From Clostridia bacterium (GTDB lineage: Bacteria > Bacillota > Clostridia > Oscillospirales > Acutalibacteraceae), in contig JAFQVM010000031.1 in assembly GCA_017407995.1 (NCBI GenBank), positions 1 to 64,000 of the forward strand: DNA of 64,000 nt, read 5' to 3'. Under the pieces are notes generated by a model that saw only the letters and a program-made list of their open reading frames with translations, ran no database searches and was not told the origin of the DNA. Shown here piece after piece: positions 36,258 to 45,202 of the stretch; position 1 is the stretch's first letter; the number at the start of each line of letters is the position of its first letter. The position numbers were made by a program, and so were the translations under genes.

Positions 36258-38081
36258 TTATTTCTTGCTCATTTCCTCACGGAACTTTTCCTGAAGTCGA
36301 AGATAGGTTTCTTCAGGGATATCGGGATTACCCTTTGAATAGCCGGGGATAAACATATCACCTGCAACCTTGGGGTCAGTGCAGCGGGTATCGTTCCTCC
36401 ACTTTTCACGCTCCTCAGGGTTTCTCATATTGGGAATTTCAACGGGGATTCCGCCCTCAAGCGCCGAGAAATACGCAAACATTCCGGGCAGGAACATATC
36501 CATCGCCTCGTAAACATCGATAACATCTGCATTCTCTCTGCCTCTGAGTGCCTCAATCACATGATGCATCAGGTAATAGTCAGCTCCGCCGTGACCCGAT
36601 GACTCTGCAAGACGTGAAAGGGCATCTCTCGTCGAAATGTTGACCGGCTTTGAATTGTTGTCTCCCTCGTTTTCGTCGCAGTTGACAAAGAGAGTCTGAA
36701 CATCGCCATTTTCCTCATCCTCACGGGAGCTTTCCATTCTGCCCTTTGAACCGTTGATTGAGAACCATATCGAGTGACCTGCACAGCCTACGCCGTGGAC
36801 ACTCTTAAGAATTCCGCCGTTTTCGAGAGTTATTATCTCAAGTCCGATGGGTGCAGCCTTTGCACCCATGCGGTACATTCTGTCGTTATAAGCGACCTCA
36901 AATCCGCTGACCTTAACAGGTCTTAAACCAGTGATGTGAATAAGCGGTCCGATTGAGTGAGTACAGTAGTAGCAAGCGTGCATAAGGTTGCGCCAGTGGT
37001 CGGGCTTGCCCTGCGTGTGCATATGCCAATCCGCCTCGCAGTTGTGCATATATTCACCCTCGCCGTACTCAAAGTTACCAAGAACTCCCTCTTCGTAAAG
37101 CTCTTTCATCTTCTTGGGAGCGGGCATATAGCAACAGTTTTCTGCAAAGAAATATTTTTTACCCGTCTTTTCAACTGTCTCAACAAGTTCAACAGCCTCT
37201 TTCATCGTCTGAACGGGGAGTACTTCGCTGATGACATTGTGACCCCTGTTAAGAGCTTTGATAGCAAAAGGTGCATGCTCTGTTGCGTAGTTCGCAAGCA
37301 CAACGGCATCCATATCGTGATTGAGGAATTCATCAAAATCATCATAGAAAGTGATATCTTCCCCTTCATAATCTCTTTTTGCCAAATCCAGCATAGGAAT
37401 ATAGTTGTCACAGATTGCAACCGTTTTAGCTCCCTTAACGCTGCGGCAGTACTCAACCATACTTCTGCCTCTGCCTACACCCAATACACCGATTTTAATT
37501 GTGGGAGCCTTTTCTAATTTCCTGCAAAAGCTGCAATCCTCGTTAACCATGTCAACGCTGTCAACACAAAGCTCTGCCAGCACCCACTCCCAGCGCTCTT
37601 TCATTCCCTCGTCATATTCAACAGGAATAAAGCCTGCCGAAAGATAACTCTTAACAGCGCCTTTGCGCCACTCATCGGTGGTAAGATAGATATAATCAAC
37701 ACCCTGAGCATTGAGCTTTTTAACAGCCATATTATTAATATATTTACCAAGGCCCTTGCCTCTGAACTCGGTTTTTATTCCGACCATATGTACCTGTCCG
37801 ATATTTTTGTCAGGATGATATATAGCTGTTATTGTGCCGACATGCTCTCCCTCATAATCAAGAAAAAACACATCGGTTTCGGGTACGCAGAAATCTGCAT
37901 CTATTATGCTGTCATCAAAAGCAGTCTCATCTGCATCATCGCCGACAAGACCATTCTTACAGCACTCCACCCATGCCATTTTGTCTGAAACATCTTTGTA
38001 GTTAGAGAATGAATATCCCTCAGGCAAAGTAAGGTCCGCTATGGGAGTGCCTGCAAGCCAATACATTTTTAACTGAGCCAA
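36258..38081 (-). CDS. GNAT acetyltransferase fused to a Gfo/Idh/MocA oxidoreductase
   Basis: About 607 residues. The likely start is the TTG at 38081, 7 nt after AAAGGTG; the GTG at 38090 lies within that site. Residues 1-175 are a GNAT N-acetyltransferase with the acetyl-CoA loop GIKTEFRGKGLGKY near 105. After a Cys-containing linker (EDCSFCRKLEKAP), residues about 195-607 form a Gfo/Idh/MocA dehydrogenase opening IKIGVLGVGRGRSM. At the usual catalytic EKP motif it reads ISEVLPVQT, so the EKP lysine is absent. Later HSIGPLIHITG and a long C-terminal beta domain follow. Possible roles are modifying and oxidising an amino sugar, or an NAD-dependent glycosidase like GH109. Both are inference. 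Confidence 0.85.
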   Translation of the reverse strand: MAQLKMYWLAGTPIADLTLPEGYSFSNYKDVSDKMAWVECCKNGLVGDDADETAFDDSIIDADFCVPETDVFFLDYEGEHVGTITAIYHPDKNIGQVHMVGIKTEFRGKGLGKYINNMAVKKLNAQGVDYIYLTTDEWRKGAVKSYLSAGFIPVEYDEGMKERWEWVLAELCVDSVDMVNEDCSFCRKLEKAPTIKIGVLGVGRGRSMVEYCRSVKGAKTVAICDNYIPMLDLAKRDYEGEDITFYDDFDEFLNHDMDAVVLANYATEHAPFAIKALNRGHNVISEVLPVQTMKEAVELVETVEKTGKKYFFAENCCYMPAPKKMKELYEEGVLGNFEYGEGEYMHNCEADWHMHTQGKPDHWRNLMHACYYCTHSIGPLIHITGLRPVKVSGFEVAYNDRMYRMGAKAAPIGLEIITLENGGILKSVHGVGCAGHSIWFSINGSKGRMESSREDEENGDVQTLFVNCDENEGDNNSKPVNISTRDALSRLAESSGHGGADYYLMHHVIEALRGRENADVIDVYEAMDMFLPGMFAYFSALEGGIPVEIPNMRNPEEREKWRNDTRCTDPKVAGDMFIPGYSKGNPDIPEETYLRLQEKFREEMSKK

Positions 38082-38117
38082 GAAAATCACCTTTTATATT
38101 GTTTTAATTGCTAAAAA

Positions 38118-38144
38118 TTTGGGAGCTGAAAACCAGCTCCCAAA
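38118..38144 (-). terminator. Terminator between the SDR gene and the GNAT-fusion gene
   Basis: The stem TTTGGGAGCTG/CAGCTCCCAAA is followed on the minus strand by TTTTTAGC. It would let the SDR gene be expressed more than the genes after it. Confidence 0.8.
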
Positions 38145-38153
38145 GACTTAAAA

Positions 38154-39173
38154 TTATTCGCCTTTCATCTCAAGGAGCTTTGCTGTGCCATCATATACTG
38201 CCTGACTTACCTTGATTGAATCTGTAATAGCGGACTTGATATCGTCCTCTGTTGCGCCAAGCTCCTCGCTGTACTTTCTGTCGATGAATAGATTAAGAGC
38301 CATGATATCTGCAAGTCCGTCAACATCGATACCGCTCTCAATACCCTTTGCAGCATATTCCTTCTTAACGCCGCCAAGACCCATACGCATCATCCAGGGA
38401 GCAACACTGATAATTTTTCTGTCTTCTCCCATGCCTCTTGCAGCATAAACGATTTTAAGGAACTCTTTCCATGTCATGTTATACATACTGATAGGCCAGG
38501 CCTTTGCACCCTTAGACTGCTCTGCAGCGCCGACGATAACCTGACCGACCTGACGGACTGTAAGCATAGCTGTACCGCCGCCGGGATACATTGTGAAAGG
38601 AAGCTTATCCATTCTCTTAATCTGCTCAATAAGGATAACCCAAACGGGCTTTCTGCCGGGCTGAGTGCCGAAGATATAGGGCAGCTCAAGGACAGCAACA
38701 TCAAAATTCTCATCAGCAAAGGAGAAAGCGACTTCCTCCTGGTCGATACGGCTTCTTATGTAAGGATGCTTCTCTGTAAGCTTCATGTCCGGACGCTCTT
38801 TTGCAAGGTATGCAAAGTATGAACCGAGGATAACGGCATTCTTCATACCGACTTCCTTACAAAGCGGAAGAATTCTCTTAAGAGGCGCAATATTATACTT
38901 GTAGTATGCGTCATAGACAGGTGCAGGGAACTCAACTCTCTCGTCAATACCCGCTGCGAAAACAAAGCAGTCATAGCCCTGCATCATAGCTTTGATTTCA
39001 TCGTCTGTCTTTTCATAGATGTTACAGAACTCCAACTCCATCTCCGCAGGAATGGGAGCACCTTCGGGAAGAGGCGGCAGAGCAACGCTCTTTACTTCGT
39101 GGCCTCTTTCAATAAAAATTCTCGCAGCTTCACAGCCGAGAAGACCTGTTCCGCCAATCATAAAAACTTTCAT
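38154..39173 (-). CDS. NAD-dependent epimerase/dehydratase-family protein (extended SDR)
   Basis: 339 residues. The nucleotide-binding loop is FMIGGTGLLGCEAARIFI at the N-terminus (GxxGxxG). The usual SDR YxxxK pair may be YIRSR near 140, but the catalytic triad is not clear. A helical C-terminal part follows with DGLADIMALNLFIDRKYSEE. It resembles SDR-type sugar or steroid dehydrogenases and isomerases. GGAGG lies at good distance from the ATG. First gene of the sugar locus, driven by the promoter at 39212-39241. Confidence 0.82.
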   Translation of the reverse strand: MKVFMIGGTGLLGCEAARIFIERGHEVKSVALPPLPEGAPIPAEMELEFCNIYEKTDDEIKAMMQGYDCFVFAAGIDERVEFPAPVYDAYYKYNIAPLKRILPLCKEVGMKNAVILGSYFAYLAKERPDMKLTEKHPYIRSRIDQEEVAFSFADENFDVAVLELPYIFGTQPGRKPVWVILIEQIKRMDKLPFTMYPGGGTAMLTVRQVGQVIVGAAEQSKGAKAWPISMYNMTWKEFLKIVYAARGMGEDRKIISVAPWMMRMGLGGVKKEYAAKGIESGIDVDGLADIMALNLFIDRKYSEELGATEDDIKSAITDSIKVSQAVYDGTAKLLEMKGE

Positions 39174-39211
39174 ACCATAACCTCCAAAAAAGCTGTCATT
39201 AGTTACCTTTA

Positions 39212-39241
39212 ATTATACTTTATTAAAGCAACGGTAGTCAA
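39212..39241 (-). promoter_or_regulatory. Promoter of the SDR-fusion-symporter locus
   Basis: Minus-strand TTGACT (39236-39241), 18-bp spacer, TATAAT (39212-39217). Confidence 0.65.
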
Positions 39242-39295
39242 GCGTTATTTGGCATATTTTACACATTAGGCACAGCTTTTATGACAGACAAAAAT

Positions 39296-39321
39296 AAGGC
39301 GGCAGAATATTCCGCCGCCTT
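39296..39321 (-). terminator. Terminator of the 54-residue gene
   Basis: The stem AAGGCGGC/GCCGCCTT is followed on the minus strand by TTATTTTTG, 8 bp after the stop codon at 39329. Confidence 0.8.
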
Positions 39322-39328
39322 GTCAAAA

Positions 39329-39493
39329 TTATAGGTCATCCGCATCCTGAACAGGCTCGCTGCCGTCCATAGCTAATCCTGTATAGCTGCCAAGGACATC
39401 TATCGGTATTTCTCCGGGTCTGTTCACCGGGTCATCAAACTGCGGGATTCGTTCAAGCTGTTTCTTTTTATCTTTTTTCTTGTCTTCGTCCAT
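39329..39493 (-). CDS. Small charged protein of 54 residues, unknown function
   Basis: The ATG at 39493 has AAAGGAG 7 nt upstream and opens a 54-residue frame closed by TAA and its own terminator. The protein starts with a Lys/Asp-rich run (MDEDKKKDKKKQLERIPQFD), then PVNRPGEIPIDVLGSYTGLA, and ends acidic (PVQDADDL). The GEIPIDVLGSYTG core looks conserved rather than random. I do not recognise a family. It is divergent from mltG. Confidence 0.75.
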   Translation of the reverse strand: MDEDKKKDKKKQLERIPQFDDPVNRPGEIPIDVLGSYTGLAMDGSEPVQDADDL

Positions 39494-39577
39494 ATTAAAT
39501 CTCCTTTATTTTAGTCAGTAATATTGTCTGCAATATCGACAAAAAAATTCACAAAAACAAAGCACAATCGCAAAAAG

Positions 39578-39606
39578 TTGAAAAGCAGCAATGTTTTTGA
39601 TAAAAT
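39578..39606 (+). promoter_or_regulatory. Promoter of mltG
   Basis: TTGAAA (39578-39583), exact 17-bp spacer, TAAAAT (39601-39606), 27 bp before the ATG with AAGGAG between. Confidence 0.75.
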
Positions 39607-39632
39607 GATAAAAAAGCTCAAGGAGACAAAAG

Positions 39633-40445
39633 ATGAGATTTTTTAAAAAGATTTTTTCGGCCGTGCTCGCCATAACATTTATGTTTACTCTTTGCTCTTG
39701 CATAGCTCGCAGAGTCCCCGAAAACGAGCCGACCCTGCCGCCGACAGTGCGCATAACCTTTCCCGAAGGTTCTTCCGTCACACAGACAGCAGAGCTACTC
39801 AGTCAAAATGGAGTATGCACAGTTGACGAGTTTATCGCAGCCGTAAACAATACAAGCCTTAAAAACGACTTCGTTTCGTCAATTGAAAATCCTGACGAAC
39901 GTCCGTTTCTTCTTGAGGGATACATCTTCCCCGACACATATGATTTTTATGTCGGAGAGGGCGCTGAGAAAGCACTGTCACGGTTTCTTGCAAATACCCA
40001 AGCCAAACTCACGGAAGATATGTATAAACGAGCAAAAGAGCTCGGTTTTACAATGGACGAAATTCTTACCATAGCCTCAATAATCCAAGAGGAATCGTTC
40101 GCCGTCGAAAGCATGAAAAACATTTCGTCGGTACTGCATAACCGTCTTAAATCTGACAGTTTCCCCAAACTTCAATGTGATGTTTCGATTTTTTATTTAA
40201 ACCTATATGTAGACCCATATGTTTTCGAAGAAAGAAAAGGCTCCTTTGACACCTTTTATGATACTTACAACCGTAACGGACTTCCCGCAGGACCCATAAC
40301 CAACCCTGGAGTTGCTGCTATAAATGCCGCACTCTATCCCGCTGATACAGATTACTATTTCTTCCTTACAGACGAAAACCAAAACTATTACTATGCCGAA
40401 ACCTTTGCACAGCACTTAGAAAACCGTAAAATTGCCGGGGTGTAG
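39633..40445 (+). CDS. mltG: Endolytic murein transglycosylase-like lipoprotein (MltG/YceG)
   Basis: 270 residues. A lipoprotein-like signal (VLAITFMFTLCSC) lies at the N-terminus. The YceG core shows RITFPEGSSVTQTAELL, LLEGYIFPDTYDFY, the catalytic glutamate in SIIQEESFAVESMKNISSVL near residue 150, then LQCDVS, YDTYNRNGLPAGPITNPG and AINAALYPADTDYYFFL. MltG cuts nascent glycan strands near the membrane and sets their length. Shorter than the usual 330-350 residues because the N-terminal LysM-like part is reduced. Overlaps or abuts the next gene (16-bp gap). Confidence 0.93.
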   Translation: MRFFKKIFSAVLAITFMFTLCSCIARRVPENEPTLPPTVRITFPEGSSVTQTAELLSQNGVCTVDEFIAAVNNTSLKNDFVSSIENPDERPFLLEGYIFPDTYDFYVGEGAEKALSRFLANTQAKLTEDMYKRAKELGFTMDEILTIASIIQEESFAVESMKNISSVLHNRLKSDSFPKLQCDVSIFYLNLYVDPYVFEERKGSFDTFYDTYNRNGLPAGPITNPGVAAINAALYPADTDYYFFLTDENQNYYYAETFAQHLENRKIAGV

Positions 40446-40461
40446 CATTTGGAGGTGCGAT

Positions 40462-41505
40462 ATGGAAAAATATGTTGAAAACGAAACGATTATATCAATA
40501 TTACAGTTATATGGTTTTGACGAAAAAATATCAGAGCAAAAATCATACATTCACTATATAGGCAAAAATAAGCGCATTAAAATTATTTTTCGTGTCACTC
40601 TTAAGAGCGGACGAATGTTCGTTATCAAAATTCTGCGTGAAAGGAAAGACATCATTAAAGAACGTCAGAAAATCGAGAGTCAGAGTATTTTTTCCGAATT
40701 TATGCGCAGCAAGGGAATCAAAACACCTGCCAGACATTCGGCAAACGGAAAATATTGCAACGAATTCATCTATCATCGCACTCCTTGCCATGTAACCGTG
40801 GAGGATTGGTGCGGCGAGGAAATCGAAGAAATAACTACCGATATTGCATATCAAATCGGAGAGCTGATGGCACAAATGCATATACTCTCACTTGATAACA
40901 AGTGCGAAATCGGGTGCGGCACGCTGTTTTCTGCCGCTTATGAAAACGATGTGGATGCGTATTCTGATTTTTGTAAAATTTGCAAAAACCGAAAGCTTGA
41001 CGGGGCAACAGTAAAGCAGATAAAAACACTTCGTGAGGAAAAGCTTGAGCGTATCCGCAAAGAATGGGATACTCTTCCAAAATCTGCCGTTCAGGGAGAC
41101 ATCTCTGTCAACAACCTCGTTCTTGACACAGACGGTCTTACCGTTTTCGATTACAACAATGCAGGCGATGAAGTCCTTGTCTCCGATTTAATTCTTGAAG
41201 GTTTGCTGACCGCCTATGAAATGGACCTTCCAGACGGAGTGCCTGAATCTTATCGAGAGGAGATATTTCCCGCTTTTTTGAAAGGGTATCTTTCCGTAAG
41301 ACCTTTAAGCGATTCTGAGCGGGATATTGCATGGGACATTTACACTCTGTATCACGGGCTGTGGTTTTCAAGGGTTCTGCACAGGGACGATTGTCTGGAA
41401 GCATTGGTAAAAAAACACAACTACGAGGCCGCCAACAAACTGCTTCATAAAATGCTTACAGATATGACAGAATCAAACAACGGTATGTTCGCACAAAACG
41501 CTTAA
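40462..41505 (+). CDS. Aminoglycoside/choline kinase-like (APH family) phosphotransferase
   Basis: 347 residues from the ATG at 40462, which has TTGGAGG just upstream. The kinase-like fold is visible as VIKILRERKDIIKERQK (lysine/alpha-C region), the catalytic loop AVQGDISVNNLVL (Brenner motif HGDxxxxN with His replaced by Gln) and VFDYNNAGDEVLVSDLILEG as the metal-binding aspartate. Many gut Firmicutes carry such proteins of unknown small-molecule substrate; resistance should not be assumed. Terminator follows directly. Confidence 0.85.
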   Translation: MEKYVENETIISILQLYGFDEKISEQKSYIHYIGKNKRIKIIFRVTLKSGRMFVIKILRERKDIIKERQKIESQSIFSEFMRSKGIKTPARHSANGKYCNEFIYHRTPCHVTVEDWCGEEIEEITTDIAYQIGELMAQMHILSLDNKCEIGCGTLFSAAYENDVDAYSDFCKICKNRKLDGATVKQIKTLREEKLERIRKEWDTLPKSAVQGDISVNNLVLDTDGLTVFDYNNAGDEVLVSDLILEGLLTAYEMDLPDGVPESYREEIFPAFLKGYLSVRPLSDSERDIAWDIYTLYHGLWFSRVLHRDDCLEALVKKHNYEAANKLLHKMLTDMTESNNGMFAQNA

Positions 41506-41506
41506 T

Positions 41507-41543
41507 AAAAAGACCGACATGAGAAAATCATGTCGGTCTTTTT
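41507..41543. terminator. Bidirectional terminator between the APH gene and the MFS gene
   Basis: A perfect 16-bp stem AAAAAGACCGACATGA/TCATGTCGGTCTTTTT lies between two convergent genes. Confidence 0.9.
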
Positions 41544-41553
41544 ATTTTGACTG

Positions 41554-42786
41554 TTAAGCTTGTTTTTGTCTTGTAGCAACTATCCGCATAGCGATAATCA
41601 TTCCGCACAGCGGGAAGAGTGCCGCCAACAGCATACCGATTTTCAGCCCTAACTGTTCGGGTGCAAGTGCAAGGTTTTGAGCAAATGTTATCAGCTTTTC
41701 ATTTTCAACAAAAATGTCGGTAACAACCCCCACAAGCTGAGGTGATACAGATGCACCGAGGTCTCCGCCTGACGCCATCATAGCGTAGATGAACACTCCT
41801 CCTGTAGGAAAACGTTTCGCCGCCACCACAAGGTTTCCGGGCCACAGCATAGATGTACAAAGGCCTGTAAAAGCACAAGCAACAAGACCTACAAGAGGGA
41901 TATTTGTCAAAGCACATATAACATAACAAGCAACGGCACCTGCAAAGCCTGCCAACAATACCCGCTCGACATTTTTACCGATTTTAGCATAGAGAGTACG
42001 TCCTGTTGCCAGCATCAGCGCAAACAGTGCCACTCCGAACACGTCGCCCCAAACTTTTGGAATATTGAGTGCCTGTTCAAGATAGCCTGAGCTCCACTGT
42101 GCCATTGTACATTCTGCCGCACCGCCAAAGAAAATAGCTAAAACGCACAGCCACATCCCCTTATCTTTGCAAAGCGACAGCGCACCCGATGTCTTTTCCG
42201 GGGTTTCCATGGGCGGAATCTCCGCTTTTGCAAACAGCAAGGTAGATGTCAACGGAATAAGCGCAAAAAGCAGCGGCAACACAATCCAATTTTCCTTGCC
42301 GAATGCGAACAAATATAATGTACTGACTATAATCACGCCAACTACACCCCATGCATAGATGGAGTGAAGTTTGCTCATCTCACGGTCGGGGTCCTTAGCG
42401 GGGATGGCCGCAATAACAGGACTTATTAAGACCTCTGCGAGTCCTGACGACGCAGAAAAGATAACTGTTCCTAACACCAATCCCGCATACACGGCATTTG
42501 GGAACAACGTCGGCGACAGAGCATAAACCACCAAGCCCGCCACCGCAATAGCAGGGGTGATTTTGACAGTCAGCGGAATATTGAATTTATGTGAGAAAAA
42601 TGAAAACAGCAGGTCAATCCCCAGCTGGGTTATGAAGTTTATCAGCACCAACATACCGAGGAGCGAATACGACACTCCGTATAAAGCATGAAAGGTGATA
42701 AAAAGCAGCGGAGAAAGATTTCCAACAACCGACATGGTAATATTTGTGGTGTAGCAAGCCGCTTTGAGGCGTGTGTATTTATTCAT
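41554..42786 (-). CDS. Major facilitator superfamily transporter
   Basis: 410 residues from the ATG at 42786 (AAAGGTGA upstream). About 12 hydrophobic helices, with internal MFS loops such as SHKFNIPLTVKI and AIPAKDPDREMSKLHSIYAWG, and SGGDLGASVSPQLVG near the C-terminal half. It resembles FucP/sugar-permease-like MFS proteins. Substrate unknown. It follows the acyl-CoA synthetase across a terminator, so cotranscription may be partial. Confidence 0.88.
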   Translation of the reverse strand: MNKYTRLKAACYTTNITMSVVGNLSPLLFITFHALYGVSYSLLGMLVLINFITQLGIDLLFSFFSHKFNIPLTVKITPAIAVAGLVVYALSPTLFPNAVYAGLVLGTVIFSASSGLAEVLISPVIAAIPAKDPDREMSKLHSIYAWGVVGVIIVSTLYLFAFGKENWIVLPLLFALIPLTSTLLFAKAEIPPMETPEKTSGALSLCKDKGMWLCVLAIFFGGAAECTMAQWSSGYLEQALNIPKVWGDVFGVALFALMLATGRTLYAKIGKNVERVLLAGFAGAVACYVICALTNIPLVGLVACAFTGLCTSMLWPGNLVVAAKRFPTGGVFIYAMMASGGDLGASVSPQLVGVVTDIFVENEKLITFAQNLALAPEQLGLKIGMLLAALFPLCGMIIAMRIVATRQKQA

Positions 42787-42850
42787 ATACTTCACCTTTT
42801 CTCGTAAATTGAAAGCATTATAGCACAGAAAAATAAGATTGTCGATAAAA

Positions 42851-42878
42851 AAACAGAGCCGTCTGTACAGCTCTGTTT
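42851..42878 (-). terminator. Terminator of the acyl-CoA synthetase gene
   Basis: The stem AAACAGAGC/GCTCTGTTT (9 bp) is followed on the minus strand by TTTTTTTATCG. Confidence 0.8.
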
Positions 42879-42885
42879 CTATTAT

Positions 42886-44571
42886 TTACTGATTGTTAAG
42901 CTTCTGCATATCAGCAGCCCTTATAGCTGTACGCATTATCTTACCGCTGCTCGTCTTTGGAAGCTCTTTAACAAACTCAACCACACGGGGATATTTATAA
43001 GGTGCGGTGGCATGCTTGACGTGGTTCTGAATTTCTTTAATCAGCTCATCACTCGGCTCATAGCCTCTTGCGAGCACTATTGTAGCCTTAACAACCTGGC
43101 CTCTGTCAGGATGCGGAAGAGCCGTAACAGCGCACTCAAGTACGGACGGATGCTCCATCAAAGCACTCTCAACCTCAAATGGTCCTATACGGTATCCCGA
43201 ACACTTTATAACGTCATCGTTTCTGCCGACAAACCAGAAATATCCGTCAGCATCACGCCATGCAGTGTCGCCTGTATTGTAATATCCGAACTTAAAGCTC
43301 TTTGCCATTGACCCGTCATCTTTCCAATACTCACGGAAAAGACCCGTCGGATGACCTTGGTCAACCCTTATGCATATTGAACCGACTATACCGTCTTCAC
43401 ATTTATTACCGTCCTCATCGAGCAAAGCTATATCATAACCAGGAGCGGGCTTGCCCATTGAACCAGGTTTTATATCGACCCAAGGGTAGTTCGCAAGCAG
43501 CACGGAGCTTTCAGTCTGACCAAAGCCCTCATATATTCTGAGCCCCGTCAATTTTTCAATCTGATTGAAAACTTCGGGATTGAGCGGCTCACCTGCAAGG
43601 CAGGCATGCTCGATATAGCTGAAATCGTATCCCGACAAATCTTCTTTAATAAGGAATCTGTAAATTGTAGCAGGAGCACAGAATGTCGACGGACGAATTC
43701 TGTTCATTGCCTCAAGCATATCGATGGGATGGAACTTCTCAGTGTCATAAGCGCCGATTGCCGCACCGCATATCCACTGACCGTATATCTTGCCCCATGC
43801 AAACTTAGCCCAACCTGAGTCGGTCTGAGTCATATGTATTTTATTCTCCTGAACGCACTGCCAATATTTTGCAGTAGTTATCTGACCGAGTGCAGAGGAG
43901 TAATCATGGCGTACCATTTTAGGCATTCCGCTTGTGCCTGATGAGAAATAAAGCAGAGCAGTATCTGTAACAACAGTGCGTTTTTCAGGGTCAGTCGGGC
44001 GCTCGAACTCTGTTGAATACTCGCCGATAACACTCCGGTAATCGATAGCGCCGTCAACTGCCACATCGCCGACAGTTACATAGTGCTCAAGATTCGGACA
44101 CTCAGGCAAAGACTCACGCACGTGCATTACAACATCCTCATCGCTGACAGTTATAAGCATTTTGACACCCGCTGCGTTTATACGGTAGACATAGTCCTTC
44201 TTCATCAGCTGGAACGATGCGGGAATAACTACCGCACCGAGCTTATGAAGCGCTGTTATGAGAAACCAGACCTCAGGACGTTGCTTCAAAACGAGCATGA
44301 CTATATCGCCCTTTTTAACCCCTTTATCCATAAGGAAGTTTACGGCACGGTTACTGTTCTCTTTAATATCTTTAAAAGTAAAACGTGCCATGTCGCCTGC
44401 GTCGTTCGTCCATACGAGAGCAAGCTTCTCAGGCTCTATATCAGCCCAAGCATCAACAACGTCAAAGCCGAAGTTGAAGTCATCGGGTACGTTTATTTTA
44501 AAATTCTCTTTCATGTCCTCGTAGCTGTCAAATTCAAAGCGAGGACAAAATCGCTTTATTATCTCATTCAT
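42886..44571 (-). CDS. AMP-forming acyl-CoA synthetase
   Basis: 561 residues. The adenylate-forming core shows the P-loop YFSSGTSGMPKMVRHD near residue 213, YEGFGQTESS near 345, YNTGDTAWRDADGYFWFVGR near 425, VIKCSGYRIGPFEVE (A8 hinge) and the C-terminal catalytic lysine in PKTSSGKIMRTAIR. It is nearer to acetyl/medium-chain acyl-CoA synthetases (ACSM-like) than to long-chain FadD. It uses ATP and CoA to activate an organic acid. The upstream XRE-cupin regulator gene ends 29 bp away and probably controls it in the same operon. Confidence 0.93.
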   Translation of the reverse strand: MNEIIKRFCPRFEFDSYEDMKENFKINVPDDFNFGFDVVDAWADIEPEKLALVWTNDAGDMARFTFKDIKENSNRAVNFLMDKGVKKGDIVMLVLKQRPEVWFLITALHKLGAVVIPASFQLMKKDYVYRINAAGVKMLITVSDEDVVMHVRESLPECPNLEHYVTVGDVAVDGAIDYRSVIGEYSTEFERPTDPEKRTVVTDTALLYFSSGTSGMPKMVRHDYSSALGQITTAKYWQCVQENKIHMTQTDSGWAKFAWGKIYGQWICGAAIGAYDTEKFHPIDMLEAMNRIRPSTFCAPATIYRFLIKEDLSGYDFSYIEHACLAGEPLNPEVFNQIEKLTGLRIYEGFGQTESSVLLANYPWVDIKPGSMGKPAPGYDIALLDEDGNKCEDGIVGSICIRVDQGHPTGLFREYWKDDGSMAKSFKFGYYNTGDTAWRDADGYFWFVGRNDDVIKCSGYRIGPFEVESALMEHPSVLECAVTALPHPDRGQVVKATIVLARGYEPSDELIKEIQNHVKHATAPYKYPRVVEFVKELPKTSSGKIMRTAIRAADMQKLNNQ

Positions 44572-44600
44572 TTAAACTTAATCCTTTCGGTATGCGGATA

Positions 44601-45149
44601 TTACTCGTTAATAACGGTCAAAAATCTGGTCTTACCCTCCACCGCAGCCTGACCGTGCGGCAAGTTGGGGTCGAAATAGATACAGTCACCCTCATTGAGG
44701 ATAAACACGTTCTTACCCACAGTGACCTTCATTTTCCCTTCAAGAACAAGATTAAATTCCTGACCACCGTGCATTACAAGCGCAGGTTCATGCTCCTGTA
44801 CCTCAAGTGTTACGAGCATGGGTTCCATCTGGCGGTTCATAAAGTTAAAAGCAAGGCTCTCGATATTATAGCCCGCATATCGGTCAATTTTAACGCCGTC
44901 TCCCCGTCTGACTATCGAATAGCTGTTCATTCGGGGTGATTCGCCTGTCATAAGGACAGTGCAATCCGTACCAAGGACATCCGCAATCTCATATAACGTA
45001 CTTACAGGAATATCCTTTTCTCCCGACTCGTACATCTCATATTCTTCTCTTGTGACTTTCAGCTTCTCCGACATCTCCGATACCGAGATATCCAAAATCT
45101 CTCTAAGCTCTTTTATGCGCTTGGGAATCTGTAAAAGCTCACTGTTCAT
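44601..45149 (-). CDS. XRE-family regulator with C-terminal cupin domain
   Basis: 182 residues from the ATG at 45149 (AAGGGATGG at good spacing). Residues about 8-65 are a helix-turn-helix (IKELREILDISVSEMSEKLK...YEMYESGEKDIPVSTLYEIA). Residues about 110-180 are a small cupin barrel (QEFNLVLEGKMKVTVGKNVF, GDCIYFDPNLPHGQA) that probably binds a small ligand or metal. Such regulators often sit beside an acyl-CoA synthetase in Clostridia. It likely senses the acid or its CoA ester (inference). Confidence 0.92.
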   Translation of the reverse strand: MNSELLQIPKRIKELREILDISVSEMSEKLKVTREEYEMYESGEKDIPVSTLYEIADVLGTDCTVLMTGESPRMNSYSIVRRGDGVKIDRYAGYNIESLAFNFMNRQMEPMLVTLEVQEHEPALVMHGGQEFNLVLEGKMKVTVGKNVFILNEGDCIYFDPNLPHGQAAVEGKTRFLTVINE

Positions 45150-45202
45150 TGCGTACCATCCCTTCTGAATATTTAGATATATCAATGTAGCTTATTTTTA
45201 AT

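Noticed and set aside
40462-41505. Antibiotic resistance gene (aminoglycoside kinase)
   Set aside because: Only the broad APH kinase fold is visible; the Brenner His is Gln, and there is no closeness to known resistance enzymes or mobile DNA.
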